A stretch of DNA of 16,521 bases from assembly GCF_000003605.2 (NCBI RefSeq), contig NW_003140819.1:249199-265719 (forward strand). Reading direction: 5' to 3'. Source of the DNA: Saccoglossus kowalevskii (Eukaryota; Hemichordata; Enteropneusta; Harrimaniidae). A program made the translations under genes and the position numbers. The notes below the pieces were generated by a model. That model was not told where the DNA came from. It ran no database searches and worked only from the letters and a program-made list of their open reading frames with translations. This document shows positions 9,201 through 15,718 of this stretch, piece by piece (position 1 is the stretch's first letter; each line of letters starts with the position of its first letter).

Positions 9201-12200
9201 GTGGTCGTTGCGTAGCGCGTGTTTGAATTTCATGTAAATAAACAATGTATTTTACACGCGTTGTGTACGTCGCTATGAGTTCCATATCGAACAGGACGCA
9301 GCGCGACGACCACCGCCCTTTAACAAACATAACGCTGCGTTTGGTCACACACAGCTTTTCAAATTGATGAACTACGCGAAAACTGAATTCTGATCTTCAC
9401 TTCAGTAATTATTTGTTTAATATGATTGTGCAAATGACAGCGGGAAAATTTTGCATACCAAAACAAACGCCGTTCTGTCGACTGACAACGAAGCAAACAA
9501 CTTGTCAAAGCTGAATTTTAATACATGTATTGAAATACCCTATTTTAAGAGCCCGCCGATTCGGTAATATTGACGATAATAATTTACATCAAATTCTCGA
9601 CAACAAGGATGCAGAAAATACTAACAAGTCGGCTGTGGTTGTTTACATGCTTTTTACAAGGAACCTGAGCGTCAGGATAATTCCGAACAGCCAACAAGAT
9701 CCGAAGGTGATAAGCTACTCAGCGAAGAACGATGTGCTCCATACTGAGTCCACGATGATGTGACTGCGGTTTGGTATTGCTCGTCAATGGGAAAAAATAA
9801 TTCAAAGTTGCAAAAATAAAATACATTAAAGCACCAAGAATGACGTAAAGCACGCGCGGGAAATGAGTCCCAAGCATACTAAAAACGCGAAGGCTTCTGG
9901 GTAGACGCTTATTTGTACACAACGACACGCTATGGCCGTCTGCCGCATGCGCAGGTGACGACTCTCCCGCCTTAATGGGTATTTTGTACACATAGTTCGA
10001 CTGGAAGTAATTTCTGTGCTCACGCGGCAGACTTATTGAATATTTCAGAGTTCCTAGGGGGATTGTTCTTGGTGTCATATACGTGCTTTATACGTCATTC
10101 GTGATTCGGAGTCGCTTTGAACTAAAAACATCACACAGCTGCGGCGCTGAGCTGATTGATATTTCACTTCGATATTTTAAGAAAAAAACAATAAGTGAAA
10201 TAAATGTTCACACATAACGAATGTTTTGTCACGTTCTCGAATGATAACCTAAAATATCAACGCAACATGAAAAAGAACGTAATCCAAAAAGTAGAAAAAA
10301 AAAATATTATTCAATAATGTCGCTCGCAACGAGATTTCGCCATTTTGTTTAAGGTATATCTTATCTTGAGCTATTCTTTTATCTGTCAAGGTACTGCGTG
10401 GTGTATATACGTTACAGTTTTTCTCTTTTATACCAGCGCTTCAGAAACAGGGAATTGTTTCTGTTCCAAATTATTGCGGGTCGCGAGACAAATCAAACAA
10501 ATCTTTGTGAATTTGCGTGCGTAGGAACACACGTTTAAAAACATTCAAGTTTGAACATTTTCCCACAATTTGCGCAAGTACAGACTCGCAAATATTTCAT
10601 CAATGTCTCAATAAAGCTCTAGAATGCTCTCCTCGTGCAACTTTAAATTGACATTTTATATTAATTCGATACAGAATTGCGTGCCTAAGTTACCCATATT
10701 AAGTTACATTTCAATCAGCTATCTGCGTGTTTGGGGGAAAGATAAACAAACATAGTCGTCAGTCACCCCAATACATTAATCTAATAAATCACAATTTTCT
10801 CCGTTAACAAGAACATCCATTTGATAAGTTATAATAAAATAAGCAAATGCGCGAGCCAGTTGAATTGCTGGTACGTGCGATTAATTAAATGCGCATGTGC
10901 ATTATACTTTTGTTTAGTCGAACAACTGCGCGCGCTTTAAAAATTGGAAGTATTTTAAACAAATAAATCATACCAGTATTGCATTTATGCATGTGCCGGC
11001 CCTGTGTTTTCTACGAAACGCACGCAAGTGAGTTGTTTTGTCAGCCAAGATGGCCGCCAATATATGCGAATCGTTTTTATTGTAACATCGCAGCAGGCAT
11101 ACCAAAAATAATCAATATTCAAGCTGCACTGAGTTATCCTGGAATCCAACCATTCCCAGTAGAAATCACTATGTAATCTGAATCGTTATTTAACTATGCA
11201 GTCGGCACAGAATCCTATGCCAACACTGATTGGCTGTCTCCATGTCCATCAATACATTGCCATGGAAACCCGCATGCGCAGATTGACCAAACCTACTAAC
11301 ACTGGCACTATTTTCAGTATTCGATCTGGCTAGAAATTCCTCGAGACGTACCGCAAATGAGGTTATTGGAATCACTCTGTGACTTCTCACGTTGAATTCA
11401 CGCTAATTACACGGCATTTGAAAAATTTACCACGAGAAAAACACATGTGTGATGCCAAAGGCTACAATTGCAGTTACCATGGCTACGGTTCGCCGACAGC
11501 ATATACATATGGCTGTTCAAGACAGTATCCTGTATGTCATGATGATCAATTCTGTGTTAGGCAATAACTAAGCGAATAATGACTGAATATTTACGAATAC
11601 TTTATACTCATTATCGAATATAGATTATCGGATAATTATCTGCACCTAATATAAAGCATTAGCTTTATTATCGGCGACTATGTCGTTCCATCTAACACCA
11701 ATGTATATTTAATTAAATGCACGATCTATGGGAAGGCATTAGATTGATCAAATGATGTAATTTTTTTTAGATATATTCAACTTCATTATCTATATAATAG
11801 ACGATAATAATATCCGATAATGTTAAAAGTTAAAATGTCGCGCGTTACTGAAATTATCGCTACACTGTTTGTGATATCCGCGCCCTCTAGCAACAGTGCG
11901 CTTTTAGACGTCAGCCACAGCTTCGATTTCGTTTATATTTAAATTAGATTGTCTATATAAAAAATGCATGTTGTAAATATTTGTAGATAAACGCAGCGAC
12001 ATGTGACCAACCCCTGATTTTTAAAAACGATTTAAAGCGGGAGGGTCGTGAATTGAGTCCCACACGATCGACGATAACAACCCACGCTAAAACGCAAAGG
12101 CTCATGGGTAGACGCTTGTTGACTATGACCATCTAACACATGCGTAGATGACGACTCCCCCGCTTTAAGTCATGGTTGCTTCGTTTCATCGTCGTCGTCC

Positions 12201-15200
12201 AATCGCCATAGATCATGTCAGAATATCCTTAAGCATATCCGCGATAACACAGAATTTGTCATTATGGCCGACGAGATCTCGTTCAGAGCGAGATAGCTAT
12301 GAGATTCGTTGTTGCCCTTCAAATAGTAATCCTTTTCTCCTATCATCGTATTCCCTGTTCCAAATACTAGTTCCCGCGCGCGCAGGTGACGACCCTCATG
12401 GCTTCATTGGCCAGGGAAACAGTTTGCGCTATGATTGGAGGGAATCGAACACTATTCCAGGGGCAAAATAAAATCTCATGGCTCTTTCACTCTGAACGAG
12501 ATCTCAGCGGCCCATTGCGGATAAGCTTTTCTGGAAGTGTTGCATCGAACTCAAATAATCAAAGAAGTCTGCAAAATTCAGTAACGTTTAATGGGAAGGT
12601 GACGTCACTATCGAATTGTGTGGGATCTGGAACGTATGTTTTGGTCATAGATGAGTTGTGGCAAGTAGTGGGTCGGTTGACGAGGTCGATGTCTTACGAG
12701 AGTTTAAATGAGCATGGTGAACTTAATGCATCATGTGACGTTACGGTACTGCATAGCAACTATTTTCACATGCATGATAACAATCGTTGTTACCCTAAAC
12801 CTCTCCCCGTTCCCTCTTTTCATCACAAAATCACAAAATAGTTCCGTTTATAGTCTGCACTTTCCCGTCAGAAGATTGGAACAAACAAAGCCAAACTTTT
12901 TGAGCAAAAACTAAAAATTGTTGCAAATTTTGTATGTTGGCTCCAAAATTAGGGTTCATTTTTAGAAATATTGAAGAATATAAAAAAATGTGCAGAACAA
13001 TTTGGGCGAGAAAGTCTGGTGATGATGAAAAGGTTATACCATATCGCCTTGTAAGTTCCATCATCTGGCAGTTGAGTCGAAGCATATTTTCGAGTCAGAA
13101 TTTAAATCGTCGAAAAAAAAACAAAAAAAAACTGTCAACATACAAGCTGCTCTCTGATTGGTCAGACTATTAGGGTTAGGCAGCCAATCAGTAACATTCT
13201 TGTATGTGACTTCGTATTTACTCCAGTCCGGCTCAACTTTTCGTCAGGCGCAAATGACCACAGAGTTTAAAGCGGGGTGTCGTCACCTAGACAAGCGTCA
13301 GGTGACCATAGCGTGTCATTGTTTACAAACAAACGTCTACCCATGAGCCTTTGCGTTCTTAGCGTGTGTTGTTATCCTCGCTTGGGACTCAATTCCCGCG
13401 CGTGCGCAGGTGACGACCCTCCAGCTTTAACGTCGGGTCTACGCCATTGTTGTTCCGACCTATATAAGCATAGTATTGAACACTGAGTACGTTGATGGGG
13501 GAGATGAATCACTAAGGGGACAAAGGCCTCAATCACAACTGAGATCTCGGAGGGAAATTTGCATTAAGGTTTATTGGGCCATCCTCTATTCCACAGTTCC
13601 CTTCGTAGCTACCTTCATAACACCCATAATCCCTGTGAATCTATGTTATAAATTACTCGTGAAACTACAGTAACTCGCGTCACACAAAGTACTCAGGCAG
13701 TTCGAGTTCGAATTTCATTTAAACAATGTATTTTACACGCGTTGTGTACGTCGCTATGAGTGTCATATCGAACAGGACGCGACACGACGACCAGCGCCTT
13801 TTAACATCACGATAATTGCGAAACGGTGGTTACCCCATCTCCTAATCCGTTAAACACTGACTCGAGACTAGTTGAGGTATTACACGCTAAATGCCCGTAA
13901 GGGAATGAACGGACAGTAGTGTTAGATTCACGTAGACCATTGTAAGCCTTTAATTGGTCATACAAATCACAAGGGGTCAACCACCAGAACGCCGTGGGCG
14001 CACGCGAATGATAAAACGCATGTTTCTGGGCTCGTTAATGCTCACACCGAAATGATGCCGCGACGCACCAATATTTGACCATAGCATCAAATTTTAGAAT
14101 TTGGATATTATGATGTAACGGTTACGTGCCTATAAATATGACAAATACCATTAACGCAGTTCTCCGAGGATCGTTATCATGAAACTAGACCGCATGGTCT
14201 GAAATATTCCTCCGTCTTTTCGCCTTTTCCGCAAATCAGCTCAGTGCAATGTGGAAAGTAAATCACTAGTCATGACCCGTCACGTTCTGAACTAATGCGC
14301 GAACGCTGCCAAATTGATTTAATGGCCTAACACATTTGTTTTCATTTTTGTGTGTGTTTTGATTGATTCTTTTACAGGACGACGTTGCCATATCTTCTCT
14401 AGTAAATATAATTCTTTTTTTAATCATAAATATATTTTGCCATTTTTCTTATAGCCCTCTCCTATTTTCTGTGTGCGCTCCCCTGGCGTCTATACTGGTC
14501 AACCCCTAACTAGGTGTTCTTGAATTGTGTGTGTGTGTTTTGATTGATCCTTTTACAGGACGACGTTGCCGTATCTTCTCTAGCAAAAATAATTTGTTTT
14601 TTAATCATAAATATATTTTGCCATTTTTCTTATAGCCATCTCCTATGTTCTGTGTGCGCTCCCTCGCGATGTATAATGGTCAACCCCTAACGAGGTGTTC
14701 GTGACTCGTTATTTACGACGTAAATTACATCATTATAGCTCACATTAAACATAACGTACCTTTTTGTCGTTCCTCCATCATCTGTGGCTGTCTCGTAAGA
14801 ACTGATGTACAACCCGAACAAATCCTGTGACAACCCACCTTGGAATTCCTCAAATGTGATGACGTAATTATTGTTTACTTTTAAACTCTCACTGAGACGT
14901 AAAACATAAAACTCGTTGAGCGGGAAAGGGAAGTCCTCGACTACGTCAATATGTCTGTTCGTCGCACCGTCTCTCACCGTTATCTGCCCGGTGATGTTCA
15001 GCGCGAGTGCGTGCAGGATGACGACGTCGGTTGTTTTTTGGCATCTGACGACAATGGACACGGTGCCGGAGAAAACCCCGGTAACGTCTACATCGGGGGT
15101 CAATCTCAACTCGTAGTGCGACGGTTTGATGTGTGGCGGCAGACGGATATTGTTCCAGGGAATGCTCGGATCGAGGGTGCTTGTTGCGAACGTCGTGTTA

Positions 15201-15496
15201 TCGACAACAGCACTGCTGCGTCCGTCTCCTTGTGGTCGGCCTCTTCCCGCTAAACCCACCACCAAACCGACCACAATTAATATCACTAAAAAACACACAA
15301 GTATTCCAGCTGCCACTTTGTACGAAACGAATACTCCCTTTCGTTGCTTGTATCTGATATCAATAGGAGATGGAGCGTGTCTATCGCTTTCTATATACAG
15401 CTCAGAAATAGCGTTGGCAGGAACGCTGTCTCCGTCTTCCATCATCATGTCGTGCACCTGACCGTCGTGGCTTGCCTGGGCGTCCCCATAATCCAT
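43..15496 (-). CDS. M1-family membrane zinc aminopeptidase, 5' six exons (3' end outside window)
   Basis: The exons (15496-14760, 5514-5238, 4578-4458, 3278-3124, 2253-2140, 243-43) join in frame to 535 residues; intron phases are 2, 0, 1, 0, 0. Residues 1-60 form a cytosolic tail, 61-84 a hydrophobic anchor and 85-110 a linker. The N-terminal M1 domain runs from about 115 to 340 and the catalytic domain from about 341 onward. Visible motifs are QFEPT (252-256), PCFDEPAMKASF (263-274), LGMENWG (389-395), HEVAH (425-429), [20 protein letters not shown] (431-450) and YDAVAYLKG (506-514). From the family: His425, His429 and Glu448 bind zinc, Glu426 is the general base and Tyr511 stabilises the transition state. 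Such ectoenzymes remove N-terminal residues from extracellular peptides. Full-length relatives have about 900-1000 residues, so roughly the C-terminal half is missing at the left edge. The start is the first ATG after an in-frame TAA (15559-15557), with A at -3 and G at +4. It is ANPEP/ENPEP/TRHDE-like, but orthology cannot be decided here, so no symbol is given. LGMEN replaces the usual GAMEN. Confidence 0.93.
244..2139 (-). other. Intron 5 (minisatellite-filled)
   Basis: A 1,896 bp phase 0 intron with donor GTGAGT and acceptor TTTGCACAG. The 25 bp minisatellite at 375-1840 fills most of it. The remaining 300 bp beside exon 5 (1841-2139) are AT-rich and show no gene. The intron contains no M1 motif and none is missing between exons 5 and 6. 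Confidence 0.85.
375..1840 (-). repeat. 25 bp minisatellite, about 58 units
   Basis: A head-to-tail array. On the plus strand each unit opens CAGGTGATGCACCCAAC and ends with variants such as ACATCGTT, CCATTGTA, ACATCGTA or ACATTGTA. The core (about 512-1812) keeps the 25 bp period almost without indels; one 24 bp unit lies near 1220. The left edge (375-511) and the last unit are degenerate, as expected when arrays homogenise from the inside. Units have no unique spacers, so this is not a CRISPR array. Because 25 leaves remainder 1 on division by 3 and the unit has no stop on the minus strand, long open frames appear in all three minus frames with a 25-residue Cys-rich period. These are artefacts of the repeat. 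Confidence 0.97.
2140..2253 (-). CDS. Exon 5: third zinc ligand (WFGNLVT..WLKEGFA)
   Basis: 114 bp, 38 codons (431-468), phase 0 at both ends. The acceptor is TGCATTTCAG|TGG and the donor is [32 protein letters not shown] is nearly the family consensus. Glu448 lies exactly 18 residues after the second His of HEVAH, completing HEXXH-(18)-E. Reading past the donor meets TGA within eight codons. Confidence 0.94.
2578..2697 (+). mobile_element. Family-B short inverted-repeat element (copy B1)
   Basis: The left end TAAATGGTGGTGGTCGTCGC and the right end GCGTGACGACCCACGCTCTTTAA are imperfect inverted repeats, and the right end closes with TTAA. The interior (GCGACGTACACGACGCGCG, then TAAAATACA) is the reverse complement of copies B2 and B3. 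It has no coding capacity, so it is a non-autonomous MITE-like element. Confidence 0.7.
2855..3060. promoter_or_regulatory. Cluster of housekeeping-promoter motifs in intron 4
   Basis: In order: TTACGTCA (CRE-like, 2857-2864), a perfect palindromic NRF1 site CGCGCATGCGCG (2869-2880), AAGATGGCGTCAT (YY1-like, from 2903), a second NRF1-like CGCGCATGCG (about 3026-3035) and ACTTCCGG (ETS/GABP, 3053-3060). These factors commonly meet at TATA-less CpG promoters. Whether the cluster acts here as an internal promoter, an enhancer or nothing cannot be read from sequence. Confidence 0.3.
3124..3278 (-). CDS. Exon 4: catalytic core with LGMEN and HEVAH
   Basis: 155 bp. The acceptor is a T-rich tract ending TATATAG|ATTTATTC; two bases finish Asp379 and 51 codons follow (380-430). 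It contains FAVPDHASLGMENWGLITFR (381-400), the segment that holds the substrate amino terminus, and then the helix ATVVAHEVAHM (420-430). HEVAH supplies two zinc ligands and the general base. The donor is CATATG|GTAAGC, phase 0, between HEVAHM and WFGN. Relative to the family consensus PDFxAGAMENWG, the residues here are PDHASLGMENWG. The exon is otherwise intact. Confidence 0.93.
3279..4457 (-). other. Intron 3
   Basis: A 1,179 bp phase 1 intron, donor GTACGA, T-rich acceptor ending TATATAG. It carries two copies of a ~115 bp T-rich repeat (3368-3655) and a short stretch (about 3930-3962) resembling the arm of the 8.1 kb inverted-repeat element. The remainder, 3660-4450, is AT-rich with no gene visible. 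Confidence 0.85.
3368..3655 (+). repeat. Direct duplication, two ~115 bp copies spaced 172 bp
   Basis: CACTTGGTTTTGTGCTATTT begins at 3368 and again at 3540. Both copies continue through AATGAATTCGCTGTATTTTT, CTCTGTGTGTA, AGGCG(C/T)GCA and TTATTGCAGGATTT. Copy 2 has small deletions. A unique ~55 bp segment lies between the copies. Confidence 0.85.
4458..4578 (-). CDS. Exon 3: start of catalytic domain (IRAWARP..FEEYF)
   Basis: 121 bp: 40 codons (residues 339-378) plus the first base of codon 379. The acceptor is TTCTTCAACAG|ATACGA and the donor is ACAG|GTACGA. IRAWARP is the conserved linker that opens the M1 catalytic domain, and YGYFEEYFN (362-370) matches the helix followed by the usual PYPLPKxD segment. 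Here NRNDIITKTD stands in its place. NWT at 359 is a potential N-glycosylation sequon. Confidence 0.9.
4670..4900. mobile_element. Candidate short inverted-repeat element (GCGCCCTCTAGTG ends)
   Basis: GCGCCCTCTAGTGACG (4670-4685) is matched, inverted, by CGACACTAGAGGACGC (4885-4900), 14 of 16 positions. The ~230 bp between encode nothing recognisable. No clear target duplication flanks it. The same ends also resemble the CTCF motif CCACYAGRKGGCRS, so the pairing might be regulatory instead. Confidence 0.45.
5161..5212. repeat. Fragment related to family B (copy C1)
   Basis: CATGGGACCCACACCAAGCA followed by TGACGCG and GCGACGAC resembles 9139-9175 (CATGGGACCCACATCGAACA, then GGACGCG and GCGACGAC). 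Both resemble the right half of family B. The piece lies about 26 bp inside intron 2 from the exon 2 donor. Confidence 0.55.
5238..5514 (-). CDS. Exon 2: end of M1 N-terminal domain (QFEPT, PCFDEP)
   Basis: 277 bp. The acceptor is GATTTCAG|TTATATC after a pyrimidine-rich stretch; its first base completes Ser246 (AG|T). It encodes residues 247-338, running without gap from DGGTTKS into YIMSSQFEPTFARKAFP. QFEPT contributes to the S1 pocket in the family, and PCFDEP is a hallmark of M1 enzymes. VYEVTPVMSTYHLAVTLSNF (307-326) matches the strand before the catalytic domain. The donor is CATGTC|GTAAGT, phase 0. A small repeat fragment lies just downstream in the intron, about 20-80 bp from the donor. 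Confidence 0.93.
6353..6518 (+). mobile_element. Family-A short inverted-repeat element (copy A1)
   Basis: Starts TTAAAGCGGAGGGGTCGTCA and ends GGTGACGACTTCCCCGCTTT plus CAA, an inverted repeat of about 27 bp. The interior carries GGGAATTGAGTCCCA, AAACGCAAAGGCTC and GGGTAGACGCTTGTTTGTAA, shared with the other copies. TTAA at the edge, ~166 bp length and lack of a transposase point to a non-autonomous DNA transposon. The minus strand has a chance open frame through it. Confidence 0.85.
6658..6839. mobile_element. Inverted-repeat element with internal GTAACTCGATG tandem array
   Basis: AATTGTTCGAGTTACG (6678-6693) is a perfect 16 bp inverted match to CGTAACTCGAACAATT (6806-6821). The right side consists of three 16 bp units GTAACTCGATGTTTTC (6731-6778) and two 14 bp units GTAACTCGATGTTC (6779-6806). 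The last repeat unit forms part of the terminal repeat. The 11 bp direct repeat TTGCGTCACAG occurs at 6658-6668 and 6829-6839, 8-9 bp outside the terminal repeats, and may be a target-site duplication. Confidence 0.65.
7131..7250. repeat. Large imperfect inverted repeat (hairpin)
   Basis: The left arm AAAGTTATCACGA..ATACCGCAAAGTAT..CACTCAGGCAGT (7131-7172) pairs with the reverse complement of the right arm ACTGCCTTCGTGCATATTTT.. to GATAACTTC (about 7204-7249). There are a few mismatches and one ~4 bp gap. The loop contains a second small stem, CGGTCG/CGACCCG. The arrangement fits a MITE or a folded transcript. A similar right arm (CTTCGTGCATACTTTGAGG, then ATAACCTCATATTAT) occurs at 5993-6035. 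Confidence 0.7.
7869..8023 (-). mobile_element. Family-A element (copy A2), inverted, right end decayed
   Basis: TTAAAGCGGGGGAGTCGTCA opens it. The interior is the reverse complement of A1 (TTACAAACAAGCGTCTACCC, GCCTTTGCGTTCTTAGC, GGGACTCAATTCCC). It closes with GCGCAGGTGACGACCCTCC, but the final CGCTTTAA is lost, so only one TTAA remains. Confidence 0.82.
8100..8315. mobile_element. Degenerate inverted-repeat element (TACTGTAAATG ends)
   Basis: TACTGTAAATGCGTTAATTA.. TTCGCTGG.. GTTCGCTATTTT (8101-8148) matches the reverse complement of the right arm (about 8267-8314), which reads ATTTATTTTCACTGGCATTT.. TTTCACTATTTT. The arms differ mainly where CG in the left is CA/TG in the right. No coding region lies between. 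Confidence 0.6.
8753..8775. repeat. A13T10 homopolymer palindrome
   Basis: Thirteen A followed directly by ten T. It is a rigid dA:dT tract and possible cruciform, and possibly a remnant of two opposed poly(A) tails. No element could be identified beside it. Confidence 0.8.
9121..9178. repeat. Fragment related to family B (copy C2)
   Basis: CATGGGACCCACATCGAACA with GGACGCG and GCGACGAC matches the right half of family B and the fragment at 5161-5212. It ends about 13 bp before the intact copy B2. Confidence 0.55.
9191..9323 (+). mobile_element. Family-B element (copy B2), the most intact
   Basis: TTAAAGGGTGGTGGTCGTTG (from 9191) and CGACGACCACCGCCCTTTAA (to 9323) form terminal inverted repeats with TTAA at both ends. 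At 133 bp it has no coding capacity. The interior AATGTATTTTACACGCGTTG, then TGTACGTCGC, is shared with B1 (inverted) and B3. Confidence 0.85.
9826..9975 (+). mobile_element. Family-A element (copy A3), left end rearranged
   Basis: Begins TTAAAGC, then diverges before rejoining the family at GCGCGGGAAATGAGTCCCAA. It ends GCGCAGGTGACGACTCTCCC, then GCCTTAA. Orientation is that of A1 and TTAA is present at both ends. Confidence 0.8.
11040..11290. promoter_or_regulatory. Second intronic group of promoter-type motifs
   Basis: AAGATGGCCGCC (YY1 consensus, 11047-11058), GATTGG (inverted CCAAT box, about 11228), ATTGCCATGGAAAC (RFX X-box-like, 11256-11269) and CGCATGCGCA (NRF1-like, 11271-11280). 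A second X-box-like GTTACCATGGCTAC lies at 11473-11486. Function is only a possibility. Confidence 0.22.
11625..11823. mobile_element. AT-rich inverted-repeat element
   Basis: ATTATCGGATAATTATC (11625-11641) is matched, inverted, by GATAATAATATCCGATAAT (about 11803-11821), with weaker matching further in. TTATCGGATAA is itself nearly palindromic. About 200 bp, no coding region. Confidence 0.5.
12032..12168 (+). mobile_element. Family-A element (copy A4), shortened
   Basis: TTAAAGCGGGAGGGTCGTG runs straight into AATTGAGTCCCA, so the stretch between the terminal repeat and the GGGAATT motif is deleted. It also lacks the GTTTGTAAACAA part. It ends ATGACGACTCCCCCGCTTTAA. TTAA at both ends, orientation of A1. 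Confidence 0.83.
12371..12399 (-). repeat. Family-A terminal fragment
   Basis: TTCCCGCGCGCGCAGGTGAC followed by GACCCTC is the right terminal repeat of A2/A5-type copies. No left partner is visible nearby. Confidence 0.6.
13267..13430 (-). mobile_element. Family-A element (copy A5), inverted
   Basis: TTAAAGCGGGGTGTCGTCAC to GACGACCCTCCAGCTTTAA, 164 bp, TTAA at both ends. The interior matches A2 almost base for base (TTACAAACAAACGTCTACCC, GCCTTTGCGTTCTTAGC, TTGGGACTCAATTCCC). Confidence 0.87.
13700..13804 (+). mobile_element. Family-B element (copy B3), left end missing
   Basis: TTCGAATTTCATTTAAACAA, TGTATTTTACACGCGTTGTG, ATATCGAACAGGACGCG and CGACGACCAGCGCCTTTTAA follow copy B2 in order. 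The left terminal repeat (AGGGTGGTGGTCGT) is absent. Confidence 0.75.
14350..14701 (+). repeat. Tandem duplication, two ~171 bp copies, period 181 bp
   Basis: Copies at about 14350-14520 and 14531-14701 share TTTTGATTGAT, TTTTACAGGACGACGTTGCC, AATCATAAATATATTTTGCC, TTTTTCTTATAGCC and GGTCAACCCCTAAC. A GT dinucleotide run precedes each copy. Copy 2 ends 59 bp from the exon 1 donor. Confidence 0.9.
14760..15496 (-). CDS. Exon 1: cytosolic tail, membrane anchor, first part of M1 N-terminal domain
   Basis: Encodes residues 1-245 plus two bases of codon 246. The tail is acidic early (MMMEDGD at 17-23) and becomes basic before the membrane (RYKQRK at 48-53). Residues 61-84, rich in Val, Leu and Ile, form a single anchor with the N terminus inside, as in type II M1 ectopeptidases. 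LPPHIKPSHYELRLTPD (119-135) is the standard opening of the M1 beta-saddle domain. N-glycosylation sequons occur at Asn100 (NTT) and Asn167 (NIT), on the predicted outside. The exon ends at the donor AAAAG|GTACGT (phase 2). Read-through meets a stop 24 codons later, at 14687, which marks the boundary as intronic. Confidence 0.92.
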
Positions 15497-15710
15497 ATTC
15501 TGTGGCTGTTCTACACCGCTAGCTGACTGCCTGCCTGTCGACGAATAGACTTCAGTTTACTATTCACGGCACATAACAGCTCGCAATAGGTCAGGCTAGG
15601 TAAATATCGTTCTCACAGCAGACGACTATTGTAGTATGAATGAAATCACCGACGTCGAAAGCTGTCAGCGACTATACGAAGAAACGTTACTAGTCCCAAA
15701 ATGTAATAAG

Positions 15711-15718
15711 TTTTTATA
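15711..15718 (-). promoter_or_regulatory. TATA-like box for the aminopeptidase gene
   Basis: On the coding strand the bases read TATAAAAA in the context CGTATAAAAACTT. A start of transcription about 30 bp downstream would fall near 15685 and give a 5' UTR of about 190 bases. A weaker AATATACA lies about 20 bp further upstream. No convincing initiator was found. Confidence 0.35.

Larger units (their letters stand above)
5515..14759 (-). other. Intron 1 (~9.2 kb, dense in short inverted-repeat elements)
   Basis: A 9,245 bp phase 2 intron, donor GTACGT, acceptor GATTTCAG. The M1 protein is continuous across it, so no exon is missing. It contains five family-A copies plus a fragment, two family-B copies plus a fragment, and several other palindromic elements listed separately. 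Stretches where I see neither gene nor clear repeat: 5515-5880, 6036-6350, 6840-7130, 7256-7868, 8316-8750, 8780-9120, 9324-9825, 9976-11040, 12400-13266 and 13805-14349. Most are AT-rich, and their open frames are short and unrecognised. Confidence 0.85.

Noticed and set aside
9719-10078. A 119-codon minus-strand gene
   Set aside because: Its middle is the translated family-A element A3, and the flanks show no recognisable features.
13681-13740. tRNA gene B-box near GTTCGAGTTCGAATTTC
   Set aside because: No matching A-box, acceptor stem or cloverleaf could be built; the sequence is the interior of family-B copy B3.
14687-15496. A complete 269-residue truncated aminopeptidase ending at 14687
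   Set aside because: A strong donor at 14760/14759 precedes the stop, and the spliced product continues the M1 fold exactly. The 24 codons past it match nothing in the family.
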